Positions 22,702 through 31,246 of a DNA stretch of 64,000 nt are shown here, piece by piece. Below the pieces are notes generated by a model, which ran no database searches, was not told the origin of the DNA, and saw only the letters and a list, made by a program, of their open reading frames with translations. A program made the translations under genes and the position numbers. Each line of letters begins with the position of its first letter. Within the stretch, counting starts at the first letter, position 1. Source of the stretch: an uncultured Lachnoclostridium sp. (GTDB lineage: Bacteria > Bacillota > Clostridia > Lachnospirales > Lachnospiraceae); assembly GCA_948330435.1 (NCBI GenBank), contig CAOJBY010000005.1, positions 1 to 64,000 of the forward strand, read 5' to 3'.

Positions 22702-24768
22702 TTATGCACTGATATTTCCTACTGCCTGTATCTGTATATTATTACTGATTTCATTAAAAGACAGCACATACACATTGGGATAAAATTGTTCTATCAGACG
22801 ATAGAAATGCTGCCGTACCACCTGGCTGGTGAGAATGATTGGATCCTGGGATAATTCCTGGAACTTCTTAATCTCATCACCCAGCTGCTGAATAATATTC
22901 TGCATCATATCCGGGCTTAATGCCAGATACATGCCCTGCTCTCCCTTGGTTAAGCTGGTAATGATGCTCTTCTCCAAATCTGCACTTAATGTGACGACTC
23001 TCATAACCCCGCCGTCGCAGAACTTCCTTGTAATTGTACGCTTGAGGGCCGTACGAATATTCTCCGTAATGGTTTCCATATCTTTCACCGTCATGGCTGA
23101 ATCTGCAATGGTCTCCATAATGGTCTCCATATCCTTAATGGGAATGCCCTCTTTCAAAAGATTTACCAGAATCTTCTGGAAGACGCCATAAGAAATCACA
23201 TTGGGGAACAGCTCCTCCACTAACTGTGGAGCGTTCATCTTCACATTCTCTACAAGCTGCACCACCTCCTGGCGGCTTAACAGTTCATGAGCATGCTTTC
23301 GTACCGTCTCTGACAGGTGAGTTAACATCACAGACAGGGGATCGATAACCGTATAGCCATAAATCTCTGCCATTTCTTTTTTATCAATACTAATCCATTT
23401 GCCGGGAATTCCATAAGCCGGCTCAATGGTATCAATGCCATCAATCTCTTTGGTGGGATTCACAGGCTCCAAAGCCAGATAGTAGTCCACAAGAATCTCT
23501 CCTCTTGCCACCTCTTCGCCTTTAATCTTCACCACATACTGATTGGTATTCAGGCTGGAACTGTCACGCAAACGGATAGAGGGAATTACAAGGCCCATTT
23601 CCTGGGCATACTGCCGACGGAAAATAACGATTCGATTGATCATCTTTCCGCCACTGGATTCATCCACCAGAGGAATCAGACTGTAGCCGAATTCCATCTC
23701 AATGGCCTCCACCCCAATCAGGGAGTAAACATTGTTAATATCCTTGTAGTATTCCTCCTCGCTGACCGGCTGGCCCTCTCCCGGCAAAAGGGTTTCTGCC
23801 TCTGTCTCCATCTCCCCCGTTCCAAGAGCCTCCATCTGCCGGCTTAGCTGCCATCCGCCCGCCACGAGACCTCCGCCAATAACAAGCATCTGAAGTTTTG
23901 GCATTCCGGGAACCATGGCCATAACCAATAAGGCGATACCGCCTGCCATAATGGAGAAAGGCTGAGCCATGAACTGCTTGGATACGTCGTCATTTAAGCT
24001 TCCCTCTGATACGGAACGAGTTACAATCATACCGGTAGCCGTGGAGATCAGCAAAGCCGGAATCTGGGATACCAGACCATCACCTACCGTTGCAATGGAA
24101 TAGACTGACAACACCTGGCCAAACTCCATACCGCCCTGTACCAAACCAATGATAATGCCTCCCACAAAGTTTACCAGAGTCATAATCAGAGACATAATGG
24201 AATCGCCCTTTACAATCTTCGTAGCACCATCCATGGCACCGTAAAAGTCAGCTTCTTTCTGAATCTTATTCCGGCGGACTTTTGCTTCCTGCTCCGTAAT
24301 CAATCCGGAACTTAAGTCCGCATCAATAGCCATCTGCTTACCGGGCATAGCATCCAGAGTAAATCTTGCCGCAACCTCGGCCACACGCTCGGCACCCTTA
24401 GTGATAACAATAAACTGCACCAGAACGATGATTATGTAGATAATAAATCCGACTGCTACACTTCCCTGCAGTACAAAGTCACCAAAAGCCTGGATCACCT
24501 GCCCAGACTGACCCTGATTGGTCAGAATATTTCTGGTAGAAGAAACATTCAGAGCCAGACGAAACAACGTGGTCACCAGCAAGAGTGAAGGGAAAATGGA
24601 AAACTCCAATGCCTCCTTGATATTCATGCTAATGAGCAGAATAATCATGGCCAGGGATATATTCAATATAATCATTACGTCCATTAAAAACGGACTTAAT
24701 GGAATAATCAAAAGCAGTACGATGGCTACAACTGCCAGCGAAACCGCACTATAGAGAAATTTTTTCAT
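22702..24768 (-). CDS. flhA: Flagellar export gate protein FlhA
   Basis: 688 residues of normal length for the family. The N-terminal half has about eight membrane helices and the FHIPEP-region block AERVAEVAARFTLDAMPGKQMAIDADLSSGLI. The C-terminal cytoplasmic half (about 340-688) docks export chaperones. FlhA forms the nonameric ring of the flagellar type III export gate and couples the proton gradient to protein export. It follows flhB with seven bases between, so the export genes fliO, fliP, fliQ, fliR, flhB and flhA run in one uninterrupted block. Confidence 0.97.
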   Translation of the reverse strand: MKKFLYSAVSLAVVAIVLLLIIPLSPFLMDVMIILNISLAMIILLISMNIKEALEFSIFPSLLLVTTLFRLALNVSSTRNILTNQGQSGQVIQAFGDFVLQGSVAVGFIIYIIIVLVQFIVITKGAERVAEVAARFTLDAMPGKQMAIDADLSSGLITEQEAKVRRNKIQKEADFYGAMDGATKIVKGDSIMSLIMTLVNFVGGIIIGLVQGGMEFGQVLSVYSIATVGDGLVSQIPALLISTATGMIVTRSVSEGSLNDDVSKQFMAQPFSIMAGGIALLVMAMVPGMPKLQMLVIGGGLVAGGWQLSRQMEALGTGEMETEAETLLPGEGQPVSEEEYYKDINNVYSLIGVEAIEMEFGYSLIPLVDESSGGKMINRIVIFRRQYAQEMGLVIPSIRLRDSSSLNTNQYVVKIKGEEVARGEILVDYYLALEPVNPTKEIDGIDTIEPAYGIPGKWISIDKKEMAEIYGYTVIDPLSVMLTHLSETVRKHAHELLSRQEVVQLVENVKMNAPQLVEELFPNVISYGVFQKILVNLLKEGIPIKDMETIMETIADSAMTVKDMETITENIRTALKRTITRKFCDGGVMRVVTLSADLEKSIITSLTKGEQGMYLALSPDMMQNIIQQLGDEIKKFQELSQDPIILTSQVVRQHFYRLIEQFYPNVYVLSFNEISNNIQIQAVGNISA

Positions 24769-24775
24769 ATCCTAC

Positions 24776-25837
24776 CTACACCAGTTTCCTGTTCTTCAGT
24801 TTATATACCTGAACCAGAATCTCCGCTACGACTCCGTAGTATTCTCCCGGTATCTCGGCATTAAGTGGTGTGCTCGCATAGATTCCCCTTGCCAGAGGCT
24901 TATTCTCTATGACGGTCACATCATGCTCCTCAGCGACTTTTACGATTCTAAGAGCCAGTTCATCCTGCCCCTTGGCAATCAGGTGGGGGGCATTATCCCT
25001 GTTCGGATCATACTTTAAAGCAACTGCATAATGGGTCGGGTTTCGGATGATTACGTCCGCCTCCGGAACGGCCTGCATCATACGGGAACGGGCCCTCTGA
25101 CGCTGCACATCCTTGATACGTCCCTTAATCTCAGGATTTCCTTCCAGCTGCTTGTATTCCTCTTTTACCTCGTCCTTAGACATTTTAAGCTTTTTTTCGT
25201 AAGACCACCACTGGTAAAAATAGTCAAGAGCCGCAACAGCCGCAAAATACATACAGACCTGAAGAACCAAAGTCATAATTTTCTTCAGTACATAGACCGT
25301 GGAAACCCCCAGATCCATATACATGGTATTCGTAAGCCGGAACAATTCTCCTTTCAAAATATTGAAGAGAATCACTCCAAGCAGAATAATCTTCACAATT
25401 CCCTTTAAGAGCTCCACCAGGCTTTTCATGGAAAACATATTTTTAATGCCATTTAAAGGGTTCAGATTGCTGAACTTGGGCTTAAATGCCTTGGAGGTAA
25501 AGAGAAATCTTGTTTGAATTCCGGTAGCAAGAATTGCCAGTGCACATCCAATCAGCAGAATCGGCAAGGCTCCTTTCACGATCACCAGACCGGCCTGAAA
25601 ACCAAGCTTCGTTACATCTCCCTGTTTAAACTCTTCCACAACTCCGGCATAACCGATAAACTGTATCAGACAATCCCGAAGAGTCCGGTAAATCATGGGA
25701 AACAAAAGCTGGATACAACAAAAGCTTCCTAGCAGCGAAACGATCGTGATAACGTCTTTACTTTGGAATACATTACCTTCTTTTCGTTGATCTTTTCGCT
25801 TTTTCGGTGTGGCTTTTTCTGTCTTTTCACCTGCCAC
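24776..25837 (-). CDS. flhB: Flagellar export switch protein FlhB
   Basis: 353 residues. It starts with EKTEKATPKKRKDQRKEGNV, has four membrane helices (about 30-220) and a cytoplasmic domain with the self-cleaving NPTH motif (RNPTHYAVALKYD). Cleavage there switches export from rod and hook substrates to filament proteins, guided by FliK. The start is GTG with AAGGAAG upstream. A free-standing copy of its C-terminal domain is encoded at 55403-55747. Confidence 0.96.
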   Translation of the reverse strand: MAGEKTEKATPKKRKDQRKEGNVFQSKDVITIVSLLGSFCCIQLLFPMIYRTLRDCLIQFIGYAGVVEEFKQGDVTKLGFQAGLVIVKGALPILLIGCALAILATGIQTRFLFTSKAFKPKFSNLNPLNGIKNMFSMKSLVELLKGIVKIILLGVILFNILKGELFRLTNTMYMDLGVSTVYVLKKIMTLVLQVCMYFAAVAALDYFYQWWSYEKKLKMSKDEVKEEYKQLEGNPEIKGRIKDVQRQRARSRMMQAVPEADVIIRNPTHYAVALKYDPNRDNAPHLIAKGQDELALRIVKVAEEHDVTVIENKPLARGIYASTPLNAEIPGEYYGVVAEILVQVYKLKNRKLV

Positions 25838-25858
25838 GGATCAATCACTTCCTTCTTG

Positions 25859-26614
25859 TCAAAGCAAAGTCAGAATCTCCTGCATGGTCATCAGCATCTG
25901 GTGCAGCAGACTCTCCAGCCAGGACTTCATAGGCGAAATCAGAAGCAGCAGTGTCAAAAATCCTACTGCAATCTTAATCTGAATATTAATAACAAATACA
26001 TTCACCTGGGGAGCCACTTTCATCATAATTCCCACTGCAACCTCTACCAGAAATTCAATGGCAATGATGGGGAATGCAAATCGGACCGCCAATACCACAC
26101 AACTGCGGAACAAATCCAGCACAGCCAAGGCTAACCCCTGGGTAAAAGCAACCTGCCCATAAGGCACCAGTTCTCCGGAAGTCAGCAGCATCCGAATCAC
26201 AACCAGATGGCCGTCTACCGCAAAAAAAAGGAGTGTATAAAAAATCTGGTACACATTACCTGTCATGGCAATCTGGGCATTGGTCTGAGGATCATAGACC
26301 ATAGACATAGACAAGCCCATATGAAAATCAATGATACTACCTGCATGTGTGATGACAAAGAAAAACAATTCCATCACATATCCCAGCACATATCCTACCA
26401 GAAACTCTTTCAAAAGCAAAAAACCATAAAGAAAGGAGGAGGTAAACTCATAGGTAAGCTCCGGCTCCTCCATGGTCGAATAAACCAGGAAAGTAAAGAC
26501 AAGAATCATGCCTGCCTTCACATTGTTTGGTATATTTCTCCTGCCAAAGATGGGATTCATAAAAATGAGTCCGGTCATCCGCATGGCAATCATGGAAAAC
26601 AGAACAATATCCAT
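25859..26614 (-). CDS. fliR: Flagellar export gate protein FliR
   Basis: 251 residues, almost entirely hydrophobic, with about six membrane helices. The early block MRMTGLIFMNPIFGRRNIPNNVKAG and the motif GYVMELFFFVITHAGSIIDFHMGLSM are typical of FliR/SpaR proteins. With FliP and FliQ it forms the helical core of the export channel. It starts four bases after the fliQ stop. The charged C-terminal tail is short, so there is no FliR-FlhB fusion of the kind seen in some clostridia. Confidence 0.95.
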   Translation of the reverse strand: MDIVLFSMIAMRMTGLIFMNPIFGRRNIPNNVKAGMILVFTFLVYSTMEEPELTYEFTSSFLYGFLLLKEFLVGYVLGYVMELFFFVITHAGSIIDFHMGLSMSMVYDPQTNAQIAMTGNVYQIFYTLLFFAVDGHLVVIRMLLTSGELVPYGQVAFTQGLALAVLDLFRSCVVLAVRFAFPIIAIEFLVEVAVGIMMKVAPQVNVFVINIQIKIAVGFLTLLLLISPMKSWLESLLHQMLMTMQEILTLL

Positions 26615-26618
26615 AGAA

Positions 26619-26882
26619 CTATCCTACCTGTATTATTCGAAACAGCCTGACTGTAAAATCCTGCAGAGAAGCCAACATACTGCTGCCTGTAAACACCAAC
26701 ACAAGCCCAATTACCAGAAGCTTGGGTACAAAGGTTAAGGTCTGCTCATGAATCTGAGTTGCGGCCTGAATAATGGCAATTAATATTCCAATCAGCATAC
26801 TGAGAAGCAGGGGAGGCCCTGCTAACTGAATGGCCATAAGAAAAAATTCATACATCAAATCAGAAACCGCACTGTTTGTCAT
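26619..26882 (-). CDS. fliQ: Flagellar export gate protein FliQ
   Basis: 87 residues with two membrane helices separated by a polar hairpin, the standard FliQ plan: GPPLLLSMLIGILIAIIQAATQIHEQTLTFVPK is the family signature. Four copies wrap the FliP-FliR core of the export gate. It lies between fliP and fliR in the usual order. Confidence 0.96.
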   Translation of the reverse strand: MTNSAVSDLMYEFFLMAIQLAGPPLLLSMLIGILIAIIQAATQIHEQTLTFVPKLLVIGLVLVFTGSSMLASLQDFTVRLFRIIQVG

Positions 26883-26913
26883 AAAAGCCTTCCTTTCTTA
26901 CTTTCTGATTCCA

Positions 26914-27588
26914 CTATTTAAAGCCTGTCACAATGGTAGAGAATAGCAACTGCCAGCCGTCCACTGTTACAAATAGAAGCAGCTTAAACGGTAGAGAAAT
27001 CATGGCTGGCGGAAGCATCATCATACCCATGGACATAAGAGTACTGGATACAATAATATCTATCAGAAGAAACGGAATATACAGCAAAAATCCTGCCATA
27101 AATGCCCGCTTTAATTCAGTTGTCATAAAAGAAGGAATCACAATGGTCAAAGGCAGATCCACTGCATTCTCCACAGCTTCTGCATTGCCCATATCCATAA
27201 ACAAATCTAACGTGTCCTCCTCTGTATTCCTCAACATAAACTCCTTGAGTGGCACTTGAGCACGTCCCCAGGCCTCCTGTTGTGTAATCTCTTCGTTTAC
27301 ATAGGGCTGATAGGCCGTCTCGTTAATCTCGTCAATCACTGGAGTCATAATATATAATGTCAAAAACAATGCAATCCCTACCAACACCATATTGGGAGGG
27401 CTCTGTTGAATTCCCATAGCATTCCGGAGAAAGGAAAGCATAATAATCGTCCGCATAAAGGACGTGGTCATAATCAAAAGAGAAGGCAGCAGAGAAATCA
27501 ATGTAAGCATCAACAAAAGTTCCAGAGTAGGGACCTGCTCGCCGTTGATGTTCACAAGTGCGTCATTAGCAAATGTTTCATTTTCCAT
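26914..27588 (-). CDS. fliP: Flagellar export gate protein FliP
   Basis: 224 residues with four membrane helices. Diagnostic blocks are SFMRTIIMLSFLRNAMGIQQ, PPNMVLVGIALFLTLYIM and DIIVSSTLMSMGMMMLPP. Five copies build the core of the export pore with FliR. Most FliP proteins carry a cleaved signal peptide; here only a short polar N-terminus (about 20 residues) precedes the first helix, so membrane insertion without cleavage is likely. It lies 12 bp after fliO. Confidence 0.95.
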   Translation of the reverse strand: MENETFANDALVNINGEQVPTLELLLMLTLISLLPSLLIMTTSFMRTIIMLSFLRNAMGIQQSPPNMVLVGIALFLTLYIMTPVIDEINETAYQPYVNEEITQQEAWGRAQVPLKEFMLRNTEEDTLDLFMDMGNAEAVENAVDLPLTIVIPSFMTTELKRAFMAGFLLYIPFLLIDIIVSSTLMSMGMMMLPPAMISLPFKLLLFVTVDGWQLLFSTIVTGFK

Positions 27589-27600
27589 AAGCTTACCTCA

Positions 27601-27948
27601 TTACTCCTCGCCACTGTCCTTTTTCCGTCTGATCTGGGATAAAAGCCGACTAAAGTCCATGGGCATCTCTCCGTTCTCCTCCCCAAGCGGAAGCAGATCT
27701 TCCTCGGAAAGTTCCGCCAGGGTCTGAATCCGATCCGGACCCACACCCAGAAGCAAATATCTTTCGCCTGCCTGAACAATCACCAGAGTCCGGTTTTGTC
27801 CTACAATCAGTTGATCCAGCATCCGCATGTATCGGGAACTGTTATTCTTCACCAGCCCCTTTCCAAGATATTTGCTGCAAATATAACTAAGCCAGATAAT
27901 AACGGCTGCTAAAAGAAAGGTTACAAATCCGGTAATAGCTGCTGGCAT
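27601..27948 (-). CDS. fliO: Flagellar biosynthetic protein FliO
   Basis: 115 residues: one N-terminal membrane helix (about 5-26) followed by a small cytoplasmic domain with the FliO pattern (MLDQLIVGQNRTLVIVQAGERYLLLGVGPDRIQTLAEL). FliO helps assemble the FliP complex. Identification rests on this pattern plus its place directly before fliP. Confidence 0.9.
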   Translation of the reverse strand: MPAAITGFVTFLLAAVIIWLSYICSKYLGKGLVKNNSSRYMRMLDQLIVGQNRTLVIVQAGERYLLLGVGPDRIQTLAELSEEDLLPLGEENGEMPMDFSRLLSQIRRKKDSGEE

Positions 27949-27965
27949 AAATTTTCTATCCTTCC

Positions 27966-29333
27966 TTATTCAAGGCTTAAAATATTGGGTTTTAAAATCT
28001 CCGTAATACGGATACCAAAATTGTCCTCTACAACTACAACGTCACCTTTGGCAATGCACCGGCCGTTTACAAATAAGTCCACCTGTTCCCCTGCCAGTTT
28101 GTCAAGTACAATCAAAGAACCCTTTGTGAACTCCAGAATATCCTTTACCCGCTTTTGAGTTCTTCCAATCTCCACGGATATATCAAGGGGCACTCCCCTG
28201 ATAAGTTCCATGTTCTCTTCCTGTTCTCCATCCAAAATCGCTTCCTGATTTAGGTTCGGCTGTACGGAGGGCTGAACATTAATTGTCTTAGGCTGAGGTG
28301 CCTCTTTTTTCTGGGGCTGCTGCATCGTCATCATCTGCTGCATCATCTGCTGCATCATCTGCATCTGCATCTGCATCATCTGAGCCATCTCCGAACTGCC
28401 TGCATACGCAGCGGGAGCTGCCGCTGGCTGTACCGGAGTCTGCTGTACAGGTACTTGCTGTACCGGGGCAGCAGGAGCCGGAGCCACAGGTGCAGCCTGT
28501 ACCGGGGCCGGTTCTTCCGAAACACCACCGCTTAAAAGACGTTCAATCTCTTCCTGGGAAAGAACACCGCCTGATGAGGATGGCGATGGGGCCGGGGCCG
28601 GTTCAGGGGCCGGTTCTTCCGAAATACCTCCGCTTAAAAGACGCTCAATCTCCTCCTGGGAAAGAACACCGCCTGATGAAGATGGTGATGGAGCCGGAGC
28701 CGGTTCAGGGGCTGGGGCTGCCGGTGCTTCTTCATCACTTCCCGCAGGGAAAAAGCCTTCTACAAGGCTCTTAGCCAAATCCATAGGCATCACGTTAAAA
28801 AACTCGCTCTCCAGCTTATCCGCAATCTTCAGTACAAAAGATACTACAACCCAAGGGCTGTTATCTGTAAAGTATTTGTCAACAAATTCCTGTTCATTCT
28901 TTAACTCAAAGGAAACGGGAGTGGAAATATTTACCATCTTCCCGAAGAACTCAGAAAGTGCCGTGGCGGAGGCTCCCATCATCTGATTCATAACCTCACA
29001 GACCGCACTGATGTTGATCTCGTCTAAGACAAAATCCTCATCCGACACCTCAAAGCCCATCATCATTTCCACGATCACTTTCACATCGTGGCGCTTGAGA
29101 AGCATAACATTGCTTCCCTCCAGACCGGCCACGTAGGTAATCTCCACACCTACCGCTGGCTCAATCCGTCCCATCTCAAACTCTTCCTTGGTAACCACTT
29201 TTACCACAGGGGTTGTGATATCCACACGTGTGCCCAAAAGATTAGAGATTGCGGTAGCGGATGATCCTAAGCTGATATTTAGTATTTCACCTATCGCATC
29301 GATCTCCAATGCACTTAAAATCTCAGAACTCAT
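27966..29333 (-). CDS. fliY: Flagellar switch protein and CheY-P phosphatase FliY with duplicated linker peptide
   Basis: 455 residues, longer than usual. Residues 1-195 are CheC-like with two intact phosphatase half-sites (EILNISLGSSATAIS at 16-30 and EVMNQMMGASATALSEF at 113-129), so it should dephosphorylate CheY-P. Residues 385-455 are the FliN/SpoA ring domain (GVPLDISVEIGRTQKRVKDIL). Between them is a Pro/Ala-rich linker holding two copies of LSQEEIERLLSGG (224-236 and 258-270), which resembles the CheY-P binding N-terminus of FliM, then a Met/Gln-rich stretch (about 316-338). It belongs to the C-ring of the motor and stands between flgC and fliO. The extra peptides are the unusual feature. 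Confidence 0.93.
   Translation of the reverse strand: MSSEILSALEIDAIGEILNISLGSSATAISNLLGTRVDITTPVVKVVTKEEFEMGRIEPAVGVEITYVAGLEGSNVMLLKRHDVKVIVEMMMGFEVSDEDFVLDEINISAVCEVMNQMMGASATALSEFFGKMVNISTPVSFELKNEQEFVDKYFTDNSPWVVVSFVLKIADKLESEFFNVMPMDLAKSLVEGFFPAGSDEEAPAAPAPEPAPAPSPSSSGGVLSQEEIERLLSGGISEEPAPEPAPAPSPSSSGGVLSQEEIERLLSGGVSEEPAPVQAAPVAPAPAAPVQQVPVQQTPVQPAAAPAAYAGSSEMAQMMQMQMQMMQQMMQQMMTMQQPQKKEAPQPKTINVQPSVQPNLNQEAILDGEQEENMELIRGVPLDISVEIGRTQKRVKDILEFTKGSLIVLDKLAGEQVDLFVNGRCIAKGDVVVVEDNFGIRITEILKPNILSLE
28512..28715 (-). repeat. Two-copy 102-bp in-frame tandem repeat in fliY
   Basis: Two units of 34 codons each, differing at only a few bases, encode PAPSPSSSGGVLSQEEIERL and its flanks twice (residues about 207-240 and 241-274). 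The period is a multiple of three, so the frame is kept. High DNA identity between the units points to recent duplication or gene conversion. Confidence 0.85.
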
Positions 29334-29374
29334 AATTTCCCTTCGCTCCTTTTGTGAATATTAGCTTTCACACG

Positions 29375-29821
29375 TTATTTTCCAATCTCCAGTGCCTTCT
29401 GGGCCATCAGCTTAATTGCATTGAAAGCCGTAATATTCGCTTCGTAGGATCGGGTTGCGGACATGCCGTCGATAGTCTCCTTCACCCAGTCCACATTGGG
29501 CATCTGAACATAGCCGTCCTCGTCCGCATCCGGATGATCCGGATTATAAACCGGGATCAAGTCTCTCTGATCCTCCACAACCTCAGCCACCCGCACACCG
29601 CCACGGTTCCCGTTTTGAAGCCGGGACGCTCTGGCCAGATGGGAACGAAACGAAGAATTGTCACCTATCTCCTGGAGCACTACCATTTTTCTCCGGTAAG
29701 GATCTCCGGACTCTGTCCTTGTAGTCTCAATATTTGCGATATTCTCAGAAGCAACATCCAGCCGCTTCCGCTGTGCCGTAAGACCAGAGGCACAGATGTT
29801 GAATGCACTTAAAAAAGACAT
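29375..29821 (-). CDS. flgC: Flagellar proximal rod protein FlgC
   Basis: 148 residues, normal for FlgC. It begins FNICASGLTAQRKRLDVASENIANIETTRT, the rod motif of FlgC, and has the characteristic VPVYNPDHPDADEDGYVQMPNV-like block and the C-terminal helix SYEANITAFNAIKLMAQKALEIGK. It forms part of the proximal rod with FlgB and FlgF. Its position is odd: flgC normally lies between flgB and fliE, but here it is about 13 kb downstream, between cheY and fliY, and no second copy exists beside flgB. Confidence 0.92.
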   Translation of the reverse strand: MSFLSAFNICASGLTAQRKRLDVASENIANIETTRTESGDPYRRKMVVLQEIGDNSSFRSHLARASRLQNGNRGGVRVAEVVEDQRDLIPVYNPDHPDADEDGYVQMPNVDWVKETIDGMSATRSYEANITAFNAIKLMAQKALEIGK

Positions 29822-29830
29822 AGCTTCCTC

Positions 29831-30190
29831 CTAGGAAAGAATTTTTTCAGCAGTTGCCAGAATGCGATCCGGCTTAAAGGGTTTTACGATAAAGTCCTTT
29901 GCACCTGATTTAATAGCCTCAATTACCATAGCCTCCTGTCCCATAGCAGAACACATTACAATATTCGCATTTGGATGGGCAGCCTTAATCTCCTTAAGTG
30001 CCTCCAGGCCATCCTTATTCGGCATTGTAATATCCATAAATACCAAATCCGGATTCTCTGCATTGAACTTTTCCACTGCCTCCGCTCCGTCCTGGGCCTC
30101 TATTAAATCCGTATAGCCAGCCTTAGTCAGGGCATCCTTCACCATCATCCGCATAAATGCCGCATCGTCAACTAACATAATCTTTGCCAT
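29831..30190 (-). CDS. cheY: Chemotaxis response regulator CheY
   Basis: 119 residues: a stand-alone receiver domain. Visible landmarks are the acidic pair in MLVDDAAFMR, acceptor Asp in LVFMDITMPNKDG, Ser in VMCSAMGQ and Lys in FIVKPFKPDR. Phosphorylated by CheA, it binds the N-terminus of FliM (and probably FliY) to change motor rotation. It lies between fliM and flgC, as expected for a regulator made together with its motor target. Confidence 0.95.
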   Translation of the reverse strand: MAKIMLVDDAAFMRMMVKDALTKAGYTDLIEAQDGAEAVEKFNAENPDLVFMDITMPNKDGLEALKEIKAAHPNANIVMCSAMGQEAMVIEAIKSGAKDFIVKPFKPDRILATAEKILS

Positions 30191-30236
30191 CTCTCATACC
30201 TCTTTCTTTTTCATAATCTTGTTCTGTGGGAAAGGC

Positions 30237-31229
30237 TTATCCTTCCTCCACACGATCCTGAATCTTTATCGCCATATTTTTATTATGAACACCCAGCTGG
30301 CCCACAAACCACGGCTGGCCTGCTATATGGAGTGTAACATCGGAATCTTTGGGCTTATTCAGATTAATGACATCACCCACCTGGAAATTGTATACATCAT
30401 CCAGGCTCAATCTTGCAATGCCAAGCTGGGCCATCACATCCAGCTCGGAATTTCGGATACTGTCCAAAATATCCTCCCTGTCATTTTGACGAGTGTTGGC
30501 ATCGTCCACATCAGCCAGATGCTTGGTCTTATCGATAACCTCAAAGATATCTGACATAAGGGTTCCCGGAATACAGATATTCAAAACACCGCTCAGACCC
30601 TGCATCTTAATCTCAAGCATAATAATTACCACAGCCTCATCCACGCTGACGCCCTGATACATGCTGGGGTTTTCCTCCAGTCGATCGAACTCAACCTCAA
30701 GGCCCACATTGCTGTTCCACACATCCTTGTTAATATTGAGGAAATAGCGGATAACCCTCTGATACAGAGCGTATTCAATATCCGTGTAGACATAGGACAT
30801 CGGTACACTGTCTGTCCCCATTCCGCCTATCATTCGATCAATCATTGAGATCATGATTCCCGGCGTAATATGTACCAGCATGGGAACCTTCTGTGTCTCT
30901 CCCTGAAGCTTCACCCTGGCAATGGTCAGCACATCGGTATCACTCAAAGCATTTCCAAACTCATAATACCGCTGCTCCTCCACTCCGATAACCTCCACCT
31001 CGCTGGCCACCTTAAAGAGACCGTTGATCTGAGAAGAAGCGATTCTGGCATAATTGTCATAGATGGTCCGAAGCATCTTAAGCCTGTCTTTGGTATACTT
31101 CTTAGGACTGTAGAAATCATACTTTTTATATTTTATTTCTGGCTTTTCTTCCTTTTTCTCCTCCGCACCGCCGCTCTGCATGGAACTCAGCAGTGCATCA
31201 ATCTGGCTTTGTGATAATACCTCTGCCAT
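30237..31229 (-). CDS. fliM: Flagellar motor switch protein FliM
   Basis: 330 residues. The N-terminal VLSQSQIDALLSS is the CheY-P binding peptide. The middle domain (about 45-235) contains the GGMGTDSVPM-type loop that contacts FliG, and the C-terminal SpoA domain (about 250-325; VMAQLGIARLSLDDVYNFQVGDVINL) pairs with FliY in the C-ring. It starts 17 bp after motB stops; fliL, often found in this position, is missing. Confidence 0.95.
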   Translation of the reverse strand: MAEVLSQSQIDALLSSMQSGGAEEKKEEKPEIKYKKYDFYSPKKYTKDRLKMLRTIYDNYARIASSQINGLFKVASEVEVIGVEEQRYYEFGNALSDTDVLTIARVKLQGETQKVPMLVHITPGIMISMIDRMIGGMGTDSVPMSYVYTDIEYALYQRVIRYFLNINKDVWNSNVGLEVEFDRLEENPSMYQGVSVDEAVVIIMLEIKMQGLSGVLNICIPGTLMSDIFEVIDKTKHLADVDDANTRQNDREDILDSIRNSELDVMAQLGIARLSLDDVYNFQVGDVINLNKPKDSDVTLHIAGQPWFVGQLGVHNKNMAIKIQDRVEEG

Positions 31230-31246
31230 CTCTTACCCACCTTTGC

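Noticed and set aside
28512..28715. CRISPR-like repeat array
   Set aside because: The two units are coding, in frame within fliY and have no spacers.
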